From Streptomyces sp. STR69 (GTDB lineage: Bacteria; Actinomycetota; Actinomycetes; Streptomycetales; Streptomycetaceae): a stretch of 64,000 nt of DNA. The position numbers and the translations under genes were made by a program. The notes beneath the pieces were generated by a model. The model worked only from the letters and a program-made list of their open reading frames with translations, did not search any database and was not told the DNA's origin. The DNA lies in contig NZ_JALJRY010000004.1 in the NCBI RefSeq assembly GCF_024519455.1, positions 398,441 to 462,440 on the forward strand, written 5' to 3'. Each line of letters starts with the position of its first letter. Position 1 is the first letter of the stretch. This document shows positions 25,252-34,813 of this stretch, piece after piece.

Positions 25252-27105
25252 GTGTGTACTTCGCATGACCACGAGCACGAGCAGTGCGAGAGCGCCCAGG
25301 CCGGTGCCGGGCGACGCAACTTCCTCCGGGCCACCGCGCTGCTCGGTGCCGCCGCCACGGCCGGTGTCGCGCTGCCGGGCGTCGCCGAAGCGGCCCCGAA
25401 CTCGGCGTCGACGAAGGCGGGTTGGCGGCCCGACACCGACAGCCGGCGCTTCACGCTCGCCGTGATGCCGGACACCCAGTACCTCTTCGACGGTCCGAGC
25501 ATCGACAAGGCGCCGATCGAGGCCTCGCTGCGCTATCTCCTGGAGCACGGCAAGGACGACAACATCGTCTTCCTGTCGCACCTGGGCGACCTGACGCAGA
25601 ACGGGGCCGTGCCCGAATTCACCGCCATCGGGGAGGCGTTCAAGCTGCTGGACCGGCGCGGTGTCGGCTACAGCGTGCTGGCGGGCAACCACGACATCAA
25701 GTCGTCGACGGACGACCAGCGCGGGGCGTCGCCCTACCTGGACGCGTTCGGCCCGCAGCGGTTCAAGAACAAGTCCACGTTCGGCGGCGCCTCTTCGGAC
25801 GGCTACAACACGTACCACCTGTTCAGGGCGGCCGGGCGGGAGTGGCTCGTGCTGGCGCTCGACTGGCGGCTGTCGGCGAAGGGGTACGCCTGGGCCAAGG
25901 ACGTCATCGCCAAGCACCCGAAGACGCCGGTCGTCCTCACCACGCACGAACTGGTCGTGGACGACGACACGTTGTCGGACTACGGGCAGCAGCTGTGGGA
26001 CCAGCTCATCGCGGACCACGACCAGATCTTCCTGACTCTGAACGGCCACTACTGGCCGGCTCGCCGGGCGACCCGCAAGAACGCGGCGGGCAACGACGTC
26101 CACCTGCACCTGACGAACTATCAGAACCGCTACTTCGGTGGCGCGGCGATGATCCGTCTCTACCACTTCGACCTGGACCGCGACGTCATCGACGTGGAGA
26201 CGGTGTCGCCGTGGATCCTGGGCCGGGCCGCGAAGGGCCTCAACGAGCTGGAGCGGCAGGAGATCGAACTCAGCGGCGACGCCGACCGGTTCTCCGTCGA
26301 CATCGACTTCGCGGACCGCTTCGCGGGCTTCGACCCGGTGCCGGTCCGCGCGGCGCGCCCCGCGTCGAAGATGCTGATCCCGGGCACGGCCGCCTACTGG
26401 CGCTTCGAGTCCCCGGTTTCCGGCTCCGGCACCGTCCGTGACCTGTCCGGCCGCGGCAACGACCTCGCGGTGGTCTCCGTGAACGGCGGCACCCTCGGCT
26501 GGTCGGCCGACCACCACCCGGACCAACCGGGCCACGGCAGCCTGGAGTTCACCGGCTACAAGTCACCGCTGAAGGGCGCTTATCTGCGGACCGTGGACGA
26601 GGCGCCGCTCAACTCGGCGACGTTCAAGAACGGTTACACCATCGAGGCGTTCTACTGGCTGCCCGCCGACTGGAACGCCTCGCACAACGCCTGGGCCGGT
26701 CTGGTCAGCCGCACGGGCCGCAACGGCTCCGTGGGCACGGTGACGGACGACCCCGACGAGCCGCTCGCGACCCTGTCCCTGTCCGACGGACCGGGCCCGC
26801 AGTGGGCGGTACACGCCCTGAACCAGCAGCAGTTGGCCACCAACTGGGGTGACGAGACCGACCCCGAGATCTGGTGGCACCTAGCCGTCGTCAACGACGG
26901 ACGGCACACCACGATGTACGTCCAGGGCTGCCCGGTGGCCCGCAACCCGCACGCCCCCGCGATCGGCATCGCGTCCTCCGGTCAGCCGTGGCTGCTCGGC
27001 GGATACGAGTACGCGGACAAGATCGACCAGATCCTGCACGGCCGCCTCGGCGACGTCCGGATCGTCTCCCGGGCGCTGCCCGTGACCTCCTTCATGACCC
27101 ACTGA
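25252..27105 (+). CDS. Tat-exported calcineurin-like phosphoesterase with LamG-like domain
   Basis: Protein of 617 aa from GTG 25252. It carries a Tat signal (GRRNFLRATALLGAAATAG) that ends at GVAEA, preceded by a His/Cys-rich n-region (CTSHDHEHEQC). The metallophosphoesterase core follows with AVMPDTQYLF, HLGDLTQNG, AGNHDIK, TTHELVVDD and LNGHYWP. Residues ~385-617 form a concanavalin/LamG-like beta-sandwich (AAYWRFESPVSG, YTIEAFYWLPADW, WWHLAVVNDGRHTTMYVQG), a carbohydrate-binding or adhesion fold. It probably removes phosphate from an extracellular glycan or polymer. It begins 69 bp after the GH2 gene and is probably in the same operon. Confidence 0.85.
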   Translation: MCTSHDHEHEQCESAQAGAGRRNFLRATALLGAAATAGVALPGVAEAAPNSASTKAGWRPDTDSRRFTLAVMPDTQYLFDGPSIDKAPIEASLRYLLEHGKDDNIVFLSHLGDLTQNGAVPEFTAIGEAFKLLDRRGVGYSVLAGNHDIKSSTDDQRGASPYLDAFGPQRFKNKSTFGGASSDGYNTYHLFRAAGREWLVLALDWRLSAKGYAWAKDVIAKHPKTPVVLTTHELVVDDDTLSDYGQQLWDQLIADHDQIFLTLNGHYWPARRATRKNAAGNDVHLHLTNYQNRYFGGAAMIRLYHFDLDRDVIDVETVSPWILGRAAKGLNELERQEIELSGDADRFSVDIDFADRFAGFDPVPVRAARPASKMLIPGTAAYWRFESPVSGSGTVRDLSGRGNDLAVVSVNGGTLGWSADHHPDQPGHGSLEFTGYKSPLKGAYLRTVDEAPLNSATFKNGYTIEAFYWLPADWNASHNAWAGLVSRTGRNGSVGTVTDDPDEPLATLSLSDGPGPQWAVHALNQQQLATNWGDETDPEIWWHLAVVNDGRHTTMYVQGCPVARNPHAPAIGIASSGQPWLLGGYEYADKIDQILHGRLGDVRIVSRALPVTSFMTH

Positions 27106-27132
27106 CAGCGCTCCAGAGGACTCACACCGATC

Positions 27133-28806
27133 ATGACCGAGCAGCAGCTGCCCATCTGGGCCGACCCTTCCGTCTCCCCCGCCGCCCTCGACGCCCAGGG
27201 CGTCTCCCGGCGCCAACTCCTGCGCCGCGCTGGCCTGTTCGGCGCCGCGTTCACCCTCGGCGCAGGACCGCTCGCCGCACCTGCCGTGGCGGCCGGGCGG
27301 GGCTACGGCGGCAACGACCCGCGCCTCGCCTACCTCGTCGGCGACCACCATGTGCACTCGGTGTACAGCCACGACGCCAAGTACACGTTCTCCCAGCAGG
27401 CGAAGGCCGCCGCGCAGTACGGCCTCGACTGGATGGTGTTCAACGAGCACTCCAACTTCGGACACGCCAACTACGGCGCGAAGTTGGAGCACACCGAGAT
27501 CCTCAAGGCGCGCGCCGAGAACCCGCGCCAGCTCATCTTCCAGGGCCTGGAGTGGTACATCCCGGCCGCCGAGCACTGCACGATCTTCGCCGCGCCGGGC
27601 CGTCACGAGGTGGATCTGCTCACGCAGTTCGAACTCGCCTACGACGGCAAGCTGTTGGGCTACACCGAGGGCTCGGCAGGGGCGACGGACACCGCGCGCA
27701 ACGAGGCGCACGCCGTCAAGGCCATCAAGTGGCTGGCGGAGCAGCGCCGTTCGGGCTACGTCGACGACGTCCTCGTCCTCGCCAACCACCCGCTGCGCCT
27801 GGGCATCGACTCCCCGCACGAGATGCGGGCCTGGCGGGACGCGGCCCCCGAGATCATGATCGGCATGGAGGGCGCGCCCGGCGCCCAGGGCGCGGCCCTG
27901 CCCGGCTGGCGCGGCGCCACGTCGATCCGCGGCGAGTACGAGAACAAGCCGTCGGCGCAGTCCTGGGCGGGTTATCCGGCGGACGCGTATGTGACGTACG
28001 GCGGGTTCGACTGGGCGACGGCGACCGTCGGCGGGCTGTGGGACTCGATGCTGGCCGAGGGTCGGCTGTTCTCGATCACCACGAACTCCGACAACCACCG
28101 TACGGTCTACGACACTTGGGCCAACGGCGCCTGGCCCGAGGGGCAGAACTTCGACAACACCGGCAAGCTGCCCGACCCGGTGCAGACCGGCACCCCGCAG
28201 CCCGGCAGCGACTTCTGGCCCGGCGAGTTCAGCCGCACGCATGTGGGCGTGACCCGTTACGGCTACGGCGCGGTGATGGCGGGGATGCGCGCGGGCCGGG
28301 TCTGGGTGGACCACGGGCATCTGCTGGACGGGCTCGACGTCCGCCTGAAGCGGGACTGCGACTCCGGCCGGGGTGTCACGCTGGGCGGTCGGCTGCGGGT
28401 CCGCAAGGGCGAGAGGCTCACGCTGAGCGTCACCGTGACGACCGCCTCGCGGCCCAACGCCCAGGGAATCCTGCCGGAGTTGGCGCACGTGGACGTGATC
28501 CGGGGTGCCGTGCGCGGCGCGGTGTCCGACCGGGACGCATGGCGGGCGCCGGACACGAAGGTCGTCCGTACGGCCGACGTGAACGGCCGCAAGGGGACGT
28601 ACACCCTGCGGATCCCGGTGACAGCCGGGGACGAGTCCTTCTACCTGCGGCTGCGCGGCAGCGACGGCGAGCGGCACGGCGCGGGCTACCTCGGCGCCTC
28701 GGTCGACCCGCACGGCCCGATCCCCCACGCGCCCGGAAACGGTGACCCGTGGGCCGACACATGGTTCTATTCCAACCCCATCTTCGTCGACCTGGCAGGT
28801 ACCTGA
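27133..28806 (+). CDS. Tat-exported PHP-domain (CehA/McbA-like) metallohydrolase
   Basis: Protein of 557 aa. A Tat signal VSRRQLLRRAGLFGAAFTLG ends near PAVAA (residue ~54). The PHP phosphoesterase motifs follow: VGDHHVHSVYSHDAKYTF (HxH plus Asp), MVFNEHSNFGH, FQGLEWYIPAAEHC, VLVLANHPLRLGID and ITTNSDNHRT. PHP enzymes are trinuclear metal phosphoesterases, and CehA-like members hydrolyse other esters. A beta-rich C-terminal domain (about 400-557) follows. Its stop overlaps the next start (TGATG). Export together with the previous phosphoesterase suggests joint dephosphorylation of an external substrate. Confidence 0.83.
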   Translation: MTEQQLPIWADPSVSPAALDAQGVSRRQLLRRAGLFGAAFTLGAGPLAAPAVAAGRGYGGNDPRLAYLVGDHHVHSVYSHDAKYTFSQQAKAAAQYGLDWMVFNEHSNFGHANYGAKLEHTEILKARAENPRQLIFQGLEWYIPAAEHCTIFAAPGRHEVDLLTQFELAYDGKLLGYTEGSAGATDTARNEAHAVKAIKWLAEQRRSGYVDDVLVLANHPLRLGIDSPHEMRAWRDAAPEIMIGMEGAPGAQGAALPGWRGATSIRGEYENKPSAQSWAGYPADAYVTYGGFDWATATVGGLWDSMLAEGRLFSITTNSDNHRTVYDTWANGAWPEGQNFDNTGKLPDPVQTGTPQPGSDFWPGEFSRTHVGVTRYGYGAVMAGMRAGRVWVDHGHLLDGLDVRLKRDCDSGRGVTLGGRLRVRKGERLTLSVTVTTASRPNAQGILPELAHVDVIRGAVRGAVSDRDAWRAPDTKVVRTADVNGRKGTYTLRIPVTAGDESFYLRLRGSDGERHGAGYLGASVDPHGPIPHAPGNGDPWADTWFYSNPIFVDLAGT

Positions 28807-29648
28807 TGAAGCGTCAACTCACTGTCCTCGCCGCCTTATCGGGTGCTCTCACGCTCGGCGTGAGCACCTCCTCGGCCGCCGCTGCCACCACCTGGGCGGA
28901 GACCGGCACGGCCTACACCGACAGTCTCGGCGGCGGCGAGGGCGTCGCCTCTCGTGCGGACGGCTCGCTGCTGTACCGCGGGCCGGCCTCCATCCCGCTG
29001 GATCTGCGCGTCCAGGGCTGGAACCACGTCGGTGACCCGGACATCGCGAACGGCTACGTCTTCGACGCCTACCAGGCCGCCGACACGGGCACGTCCAAGA
29101 TGTTCGCGGTCACCACGCCGTCCGGGACGCGCTACACGTACGTCCACCCGCTCGACTCGGGCGAGAAGATCAACAACTCGTTCGACGCCATCTCGCCGGA
29201 CACGCAGTGGATGGTGTCGGGCGAGTGGGGCGACCAGTCCAGACTCCAGGTCTTCCCCACTCCCCTGCTCAACCCGTCCACTCCGGCGACGGGCGGAACG
29301 CTGCCGCAGGCCGGGCAGATCACCCTGGACAGGACGGTGAACGACATCCAGGGCTGCGACTTCGTGACGGACACCCGCCTGGTGTGCGTCTCGGACGACG
29401 CGTCGGGGACCAAGTTCCCCGAGATCCGCCCGCTCCTCCAGGTCGACCTGCCGCACAAGCTGGACGGGCAGCCGATCACCGGCACGGTGACGAGCCTGTT
29501 CGCGCTGCCCCAACGCAGCATCTGCACGGGCACGTTCGAGGCCGAGGGCGTCGACTACGACGTGAACAGCGGCACGCTCCGCGCCGAGGTGGTCCAGCCG
29601 GGCGTGTGTGTGGTGTCGACCAGCGTGTACTCGTACAAGCAGCAGTAG
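28806..29648 (+). CDS. Secreted protein of unknown function, with TTA codon
   Basis: Protein of 280 aa. ATG at 28806 overlaps the PHP-gene stop by one base (TGATG). A Sec signal MKRQLTVLAALSGALTLGVS is cleaved near SSAAA. The mature chain looks beta-propeller-like, with repeated strands (SRADGSLLYRGP, ISPDTQWMVSGEW, CDFVTDTRLVCVSDD) and three widely spaced Cys residues. I do not recognise the family. Codon 11 is TTA, the rare leucine codon read by the bldA tRNA, so translation may be tied to development even though upstream operon genes are not. A strong hairpin follows the stop. Confidence 0.75.
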   Translation: MKRQLTVLAALSGALTLGVSTSSAAAATTWAETGTAYTDSLGGGEGVASRADGSLLYRGPASIPLDLRVQGWNHVGDPDIANGYVFDAYQAADTGTSKMFAVTTPSGTRYTYVHPLDSGEKINNSFDAISPDTQWMVSGEWGDQSRLQVFPTPLLNPSTPATGGTLPQAGQITLDRTVNDIQGCDFVTDTRLVCVSDDASGTKFPEIRPLLQVDLPHKLDGQPITGTVTSLFALPQRSICTGTFEAEGVDYDVNSGTLRAEVVQPGVCVVSTSVYSYKQQ

Positions 29649-29664
29649 ACCGGGAACCGCGGAC

Positions 29665-29696
29665 AGCCGGCGGTGGGCTTCGGCCCGCCGCCGGCT
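29665..29696 (+). terminator. Hairpin terminator with TTCG loop, end of glycan operon
   Basis: The 9-bp outer arms AGCCGGCGG and CCGCCGGCT continue inward with one mismatch to a stable TTCG tetraloop. The hairpin begins 17 bp after the secreted-protein stop and marks the end of the plus-strand operon. Confidence 0.75.
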
Positions 29697-29824
29697 TCGA
29701 CGTTCCCGGGCGAGCGGGTGTCAGAAACACACGCACACCGGGATGATGTGGTCCACCATGGGGATTGACCGCTGCACAACCACCAGGCACACCACCGCGA
29801 CCGGGTCATGAGGGGAGGCCGCGC

Positions 29825-30718
29825 ATGCGGAAAGAGGTGCGGACGGGGGACGGTCGACGATTAGCCGTCGAGATCACCGGCGATCTCAACGGGTCACCGG
29901 TGTTCCTCCTGCACGGCACACCCGGCAGCAGACTCGGCCCGGCGCCCCGCCCGATGATGCTCTACCACCAACGGGCCATGCTGATCACCTACGACCGCCC
30001 CGGCTACGGCCCCTCGGACCGCCTCCCCGGCCGCCCGGTCGCGCACGTCGCCGCCGATGTGGCCGCCATCGCCGACGCCGTGGGGCTGGAGCGTTTCGCC
30101 GTGGTGGGCCGCTCCGGCGGCGGCCCGCACGCACTGGCCTGCGCCGCACTCCTGCCGGACCGGGTCACCCGGGTGGCGGTACTCGTCGGGCTGGCTCCGC
30201 GTGACGCCGTCGGGCTGGACTGGTTCGCCGGGATGGCCGCGTCGAACGTCAACGAGTACACGAAGGCCCTGGCCGGCCCCGACCGGCTCGCGGCCAGCCT
30301 GCGCAGACGCTCGATCGCCATCCGCGCCGACCCCGTACAACTCCTGGCCCAGCTGCGCCGGGAACTGACCGAGTCCGACCTCCGGGTGATCGCCGACGCG
30401 GGCATCCGCGCGATGCTGGTCCGCAACTACCGTGAGGCGCTGCGGGTGTCGGCCGACGGCTGGGTGGACGACGCCCTGTCGTTCTGCAGCCCGTGGGGCT
30501 TCTCCCCGGACGACATCTCCGTACCGGTGCTGCTCTGGCACGGAGAGCAGGACGCGTTCTCCCCCGCCAGCCACTCGCGCTGGCTCGCCGAGCACATTCC
30601 CAGTGTGATCGCCATCCTCCAGCCCACCGCCGCGCACTTCGCGTCGCTGCGCGTGCTGCCGGACATCGTCACCTGGCTTCTGGGCGGCCGGCCCGCGCTG
30701 ACGGCCGAGCGCTGCTGA
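29825..30718 (+). CDS. Alpha/beta-hydrolase, with TTA codon
   Basis: Protein of 297 aa. ATG at 29825 follows AGGGGAGG. Fold markers are FLLHGTPGSRLGP (oxyanion loop), LITYDRPGYGPSD, nucleophile elbow GRSGGGP near residue 99, the acid in LLWHGEQDAFSP, and the final His in AAHFASL. No signal peptide. The type is common among proline-iminopeptidase-like and lipase-like hydrolases; the substrate is unknown. Codon 13 is TTA, implying bldA-dependent translation. It converges on fxsT with a 21-bp gap and lies next to a cluster also rich in TTA codons, so a shared developmental role is possible. Confidence 0.83.
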   Translation: MRKEVRTGDGRRLAVEITGDLNGSPVFLLHGTPGSRLGPAPRPMMLYHQRAMLITYDRPGYGPSDRLPGRPVAHVAADVAAIADAVGLERFAVVGRSGGGPHALACAALLPDRVTRVAVLVGLAPRDAVGLDWFAGMAASNVNEYTKALAGPDRLAASLRRRSIAIRADPVQLLAQLRRELTESDLRVIADAGIRAMLVRNYREALRVSADGWVDDALSFCSPWGFSPDDISVPVLLWHGEQDAFSPASHSRWLAEHIPSVIAILQPTAAHFASLRVLPDIVTWLLGGRPALTAERC

Positions 30719-30739
30719 GGGGCCGTCACCGCGTACCGC

Positions 30740-33700
30740 TCACACGGGCAGCGGCTCCAGGTCCCGGTGGACACGTTTGCCGTCGCGGACACTCACGGTG
30801 TGCGGATGCTCCTCACCGAGCCGCCGGGACAGTTCCTCCACGGCGCCCCCCTGCAACTGGTCGGCCTCCGGCAACCGCTTCAGGGCGCGCAGCGTGACGG
30901 ACAGATTGGCGCGTGAGACGACGGTGTCCGGATGGCTCGGGCCGAGGCTGCGCTGGAATCCGGCTATGGCCGTCCGCTCCAGTTGCTCGGTCTTGAGCAG
31001 TTCCCCGTGCTCGGCCAGCACATTGGCGAGGTTCACGGCACCGGACAGGCTGTAGGGATGCTGCTCGCCGAGGACCTCGCGCAGGACGGCGAGGTTCTCC
31101 TCCAGCAGTTCCCGGGCGCTGCCCACCTCGCCCGAACCCCGCAGGAATATACCGAGGTTGTTGACCGCGGCGAGGGTCGCGGGATGGCGCAGACCCGGCG
31201 CTATCCGGTACTGCGGCACGATCTCCAGCGCCAGTGCCACGGCCTCGTCCCGGGCGTTGGTGGCGTAGAGGTCGGTGGCGTAGTTGAGGGTGCAGTCCAG
31301 CACGTCCGGAGTGGACGTGGGGATCTCGCGTGCCCGGTAGTGCTCCCGGGTCTGGAGGGTGATGTGGCTGGCCTCCGCGACCTGACCGGCCTTGCGCAGC
31401 GAAACGGCGAGGCTCTTGGCGGCGCGCAGGGTGTCGGGGTACGTGTCGCCGAACCGCCGCCGGTAGGTCTCGTAACTGCTCCGCAGCAGTGTGAGCGAAC
31501 CGTTGTAGTCCCCCACCTCGCGCAGATCGCGACCCAGGTTGACGCCGCTGTTCAGGGTCTGCTCGTGCTCCGCCCCCAGGTCGTTGCGTCGCCGGTCGTA
31601 GATCTCCTGGTCGATGTCGCGGGCCTCGGTGTAGCGGCCCAGCTGGCGCAGGCAGACGGCGCGGTTGTTGTTGGCGTTGAGGGTCCGCTGATGGTCCTCG
31701 TCGAAGTACTCCTTGAAGCCGTTGTAGGCCTCGGTGGCCAGTTCCAGAGCCTCGGAGAAACGGCCGACGCTGCCGAGGTCGGTGGCAAGACCGCTCGCCG
31801 TCATGAAGATGTGCGGATGGTCGGGGGCCAGTATGCGACGCTGGCGGGCCAGCGTGTCCGACCCCAGTTTCTCCGCCTCCACGTACTTCCCCAGTGAGCG
31901 CAGCGGGTTCGCGATGTGAAAGCGCAGATGCAGGATCTGGATGTCGAGGTCCCGCACATAGCGTTCCTCCGACTCCAGCAGCTCCAGATCCGCGGGGTCC
32001 GCGCTGCCGGTCCGCTCCTTGTCCGCGGCGATCCTCTTCTCCAGCTCGGCGATCTCCTCCCGCCGCGCGGCGAGTTGGTGTTCCCAGGACGACCGCAGCT
32101 CCGTACCGAAGGCGAGGGCGGAGTTGAGATCACCGCGCTTCCACAGATAGCGCAGTCGGTCGATGAGGAGCTGCCGGGTCGCGGGCTCGTCGCAGGTACT
32201 GGCCTCGGAGGCCTCCAGGTGCGGCCAGATCGCGGCGAAGATCGCGTTGTTCTCCGGCTCGTCGATGGGCTCCTCGCCCGCGGGCCTGGCGCCCGCCAGG
32301 ATGCGGTGCACCACGTGCTGGGCGCTCTCCTGCTCCTCCTGCGAGAGCTGGGAGCGGATCACCGCCTGGACCAGCCGGTGCACCTGGATCGACTTGGTGG
32401 CCCGGTCCACCTTGGCGAGCGCGAACCGGCCGATCTCGCGGATCACCCGGCCCAGGACCATCTTCTCCTGCAGCGTGGGGTCCTCCTCGGAGAGGACCTT
32501 GATCATCTCGTTGCCGTAGAGCAGATTCAGGGATATCGGTTCCGCGGCGAAGAAGGCGCACAGCTGCAGCAGGCGTACGGCGGCGGGCGAGCGGTCCTTG
32601 AGGCGCTCGATGGAGACGTTCCAGGTGGCGGCCACCGGTTGGGGGTAGTTGGCGGGGTGGCTGAAGGACAGCACCTGTTCGGCCTGCTGTTCCAGCTCCA
32701 TCAGGTAGGTGTCCACCGGGGTGCCGGTCTCGGCCAGCCAGGCGCCCGCCTGGTCCAGGGCCAGCGGCAGGTCGCCGACGGCCTCCGCGACCCGGTCGGC
32801 CTCCGCGACGCTGAGGTCGGCGGCCCTGCGCAGCAGGTGCTCGACGCTCTCCTCGCGCAGGAAGGGGTCGACCTCCAGGGCCTCGCCGAACTGCAGCCAG
32901 GTCTGGTTGCGGGAGGTCACGAGGATGTGGCCGTTGCCGCCCGGGAAGTACCGCCTGACCTCCTCCGGCTCGTCGGCGTTGTCGAACACCAGCAGCCAGT
33001 GCAGCGCGGAGGTCGACTGGCGCAGGTACTCGCGCGCCTCCTGCGCGGCCTGTGCCGCGTCGTCGCCGACCCTCAGGTTCAGTCGGCCGGCGAGGTCCTG
33101 CAGCGCCGAGATCACGAACTCGCTCTGCTCCGAGGGGATCCACCACACCAGGTCGTAGTCGGCGGCGAAACGGTGGACGTACTCCAGTGCGATCTGGGTC
33201 TTGCCGACGCCGCCCAGCCCGTACAGGGCGTAGGGCGCCGGGGAGCCTCCGGCGGTGCTGGTGACGAGGCCGTCGCGGAGCCTTTCCAGCAGGGCGCTGC
33301 GTCCGGTGAACGAGGCGTTGCGCGGCGAGACGTTCCAGAACTTCGGGGCGGTTCCCGGGAAACGTGCCTCCGAGGCGATTCCGTCGGCGGACTGCTCGAC
33401 GGGCAGCGACGGCTTGCCGAGGGCCCGCAGCAGCACGGAGGCCGCACGCGGCTCGTCCAGCCGCACCAGGTCGACGGACTCCCACTCGCTGAACGACGGT
33501 GTCAGCCGGATGTCGCCGACCCGGACCGCCGTCACCTCACGCCGCCTCGACGGGTCGCCACCGGTCGCGGTCTCCCACACCTGACGGGCACGCGCGGAAC
33601 GCTGATAGGCCTGGGACAGTACGACGACGGTCCGATCGGCCGGCTTCTCCGCACCGTCGCCCTCGGAACCGACGTACTTCAGGACCACGCGGAAACCGGC

Positions 33701-34813
33701 GCGTGCCAGCAGCGAGCCGATCCAGTCCGCCCACATCCGGTCCTCGGCGACATAGCTGAGGTGGAGATCGGCGGGGAGTACCGCGCGGCTGCGGGTGAAG
33801 GCGGTCTTGTAGCGCTGGCGCACCTGTTCGTCGATGCGCGGCAACGCGGTGACGGACTGGCCGCTGATGACACCGGTGAGCCGCTCGAAGGCCGAGAGCA
33901 GCGAGGTGGGATTGCCGATCTCGTCGCCGAACGTGGCGAGCGTCTCCTCGTAGGCGTAGTAGACGCGGTACGGGATCTCCACCGACCCCCAGTAGCTGGT
34001 GCGTTCGGTCTCGGTCATGCCCGAGGGGAAGCCGTCGAACTTGGCCCGGGCCAGGGAGCGTCCGGCCTCGGCCTTCTCCTTCTCGCCCTCGTCGATGCGC
34101 ATGGGGACCGGCAGAATGCGGATGGCGCGGGTGGCGAAACGACGGTCGATGTGGTGGGCGACCGCCGAGGCACCGTCGATGCTCTGGTCGCTGAGTGTGA
34201 AGCAGTCGACGAGGATGTCCGGGAGATGGGCGGTGCAGATGTCCGCGATGTCGGACAGACCGGTGCGGCTGTCGATGAGGACGTAGTCGTAGTTGCGCCG
34301 CATGTCGTCGCGTAACGCGTCGAAGAACACGCCACCGCCGAGGTGGTCGTAGAAGTTGTCCCAGTCGAAGGTGCTCACGATCGCCGAGTAGTCGCGGTTC
34401 TGCCGTCCCGCGGTGACCAGGTCCAGGGTGCCCTGGCCGGGGAAGGTCCATTCCAGGGAGACGGCGTGGCGCTGGATGCGGGCGTAGTCGAGGTACCAGT
34501 CCGGCGGGCGGGACTCGCTCTCGACGGCATCGGCCGCGGCCGCCCAGGCGTAGTCCGAGAGCAGTTCGATGACACCTGTGGTGGCACCGATGGTCGCCGG
34601 GTCGAGGAACGGGTGGAAGAAGCGGTGCAGGCCGGGCGCCTCCAGGTCCCAGTCGACGGCCAGGACCCGTTTGCCGTTGGCGGCCAGGATCCAGGCGGCG
34701 TTGGCGAGCGTCATCGTCCGGCCGGTGCCGCCCTTGTACGAGTAGAACGTCACGATCCGGCCCTCGGGGCCGTCATGTTCCTCAGGGCTGGTCATCGTCG
34801 TCCTCCTCGGCAT
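30740..34813 (-). CDS. fxsT: FxsT: ParA-like / TIR-like / NB-ARC / TPR protein of the FxSxx-COOH system
   Basis: Protein of 1357 aa. Four parts are visible. First, a ParA/MinD-like ATPase with the deviant Walker A YSYKGGTGRTM (about residues 24-34) and DSRTGLSDIADIC. Second, a TIR-like domain (about 347-470; LHLSYVAEDRMWADWIGSLL). Third, an NB-ARC STAND ATPase with Walker A LYGLGGVGKTQIA (about 531), a LLVFDNADE Walker B and LPLALDQAGAWL. Fourth, about ten tetratricopeptide repeats (900-1340). This architecture defines the large protein that accompanies FxSxx-COOH peptide clusters. The start is 34813 or the ATG at 34795; either overlaps fxsC. Codon 167 is TTA. Its role is unknown; signalling or sensing is likely. 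Confidence 0.92.
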   Translation of the reverse strand: MPRRTTMTSPEEHDGPEGRIVTFYSYKGGTGRTMTLANAAWILAANGKRVLAVDWDLEAPGLHRFFHPFLDPATIGATTGVIELLSDYAWAAAADAVESESRPPDWYLDYARIQRHAVSLEWTFPGQGTLDLVTAGRQNRDYSAIVSTFDWDNFYDHLGGGVFFDALRDDMRRNYDYVLIDSRTGLSDIADICTAHLPDILVDCFTLSDQSIDGASAVAHHIDRRFATRAIRILPVPMRIDEGEKEKAEAGRSLARAKFDGFPSGMTETERTSYWGSVEIPYRVYYAYEETLATFGDEIGNPTSLLSAFERLTGVISGQSVTALPRIDEQVRQRYKTAFTRSRAVLPADLHLSYVAEDRMWADWIGSLLARAGFRVVLKYVGSEGDGAEKPADRTVVVLSQAYQRSARARQVWETATGGDPSRRREVTAVRVGDIRLTPSFSEWESVDLVRLDEPRAASVLLRALGKPSLPVEQSADGIASEARFPGTAPKFWNVSPRNASFTGRSALLERLRDGLVTSTAGGSPAPYALYGLGGVGKTQIALEYVHRFAADYDLVWWIPSEQSEFVISALQDLAGRLNLRVGDDAAQAAQEAREYLRQSTSALHWLLVFDNADEPEEVRRYFPGGNGHILVTSRNQTWLQFGEALEVDPFLREESVEHLLRRAADLSVAEADRVAEAVGDLPLALDQAGAWLAETGTPVDTYLMELEQQAEQVLSFSHPANYPQPVAATWNVSIERLKDRSPAAVRLLQLCAFFAAEPISLNLLYGNEMIKVLSEEDPTLQEKMVLGRVIREIGRFALAKVDRATKSIQVHRLVQAVIRSQLSQEEQESAQHVVHRILAGARPAGEEPIDEPENNAIFAAIWPHLEASEASTCDEPATRQLLIDRLRYLWKRGDLNSALAFGTELRSSWEHQLAARREEIAELEKRIAADKERTGSADPADLELLESEERYVRDLDIQILHLRFHIANPLRSLGKYVEAEKLGSDTLARQRRILAPDHPHIFMTASGLATDLGSVGRFSEALELATEAYNGFKEYFDEDHQRTLNANNNRAVCLRQLGRYTEARDIDQEIYDRRRNDLGAEHEQTLNSGVNLGRDLREVGDYNGSLTLLRSSYETYRRRFGDTYPDTLRAAKSLAVSLRKAGQVAEASHITLQTREHYRAREIPTSTPDVLDCTLNYATDLYATNARDEAVALALEIVPQYRIAPGLRHPATLAAVNNLGIFLRGSGEVGSARELLEENLAVLREVLGEQHPYSLSGAVNLANVLAEHGELLKTEQLERTAIAGFQRSLGPSHPDTVVSRANLSVTLRALKRLPEADQLQGGAVEELSRRLGEEHPHTVSVRDGKRVHRDLEPLPV

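Noticed and set aside
26881..28728. 615-codon minus-strand open frame
   Set aside because: Antisense to the phosphoesterase and PHP genes; no motifs.
31916..34315. 799-codon plus-strand open frame
   Set aside because: Antisense to fxsT, low complexity, no ribosome site or recognisable domain.
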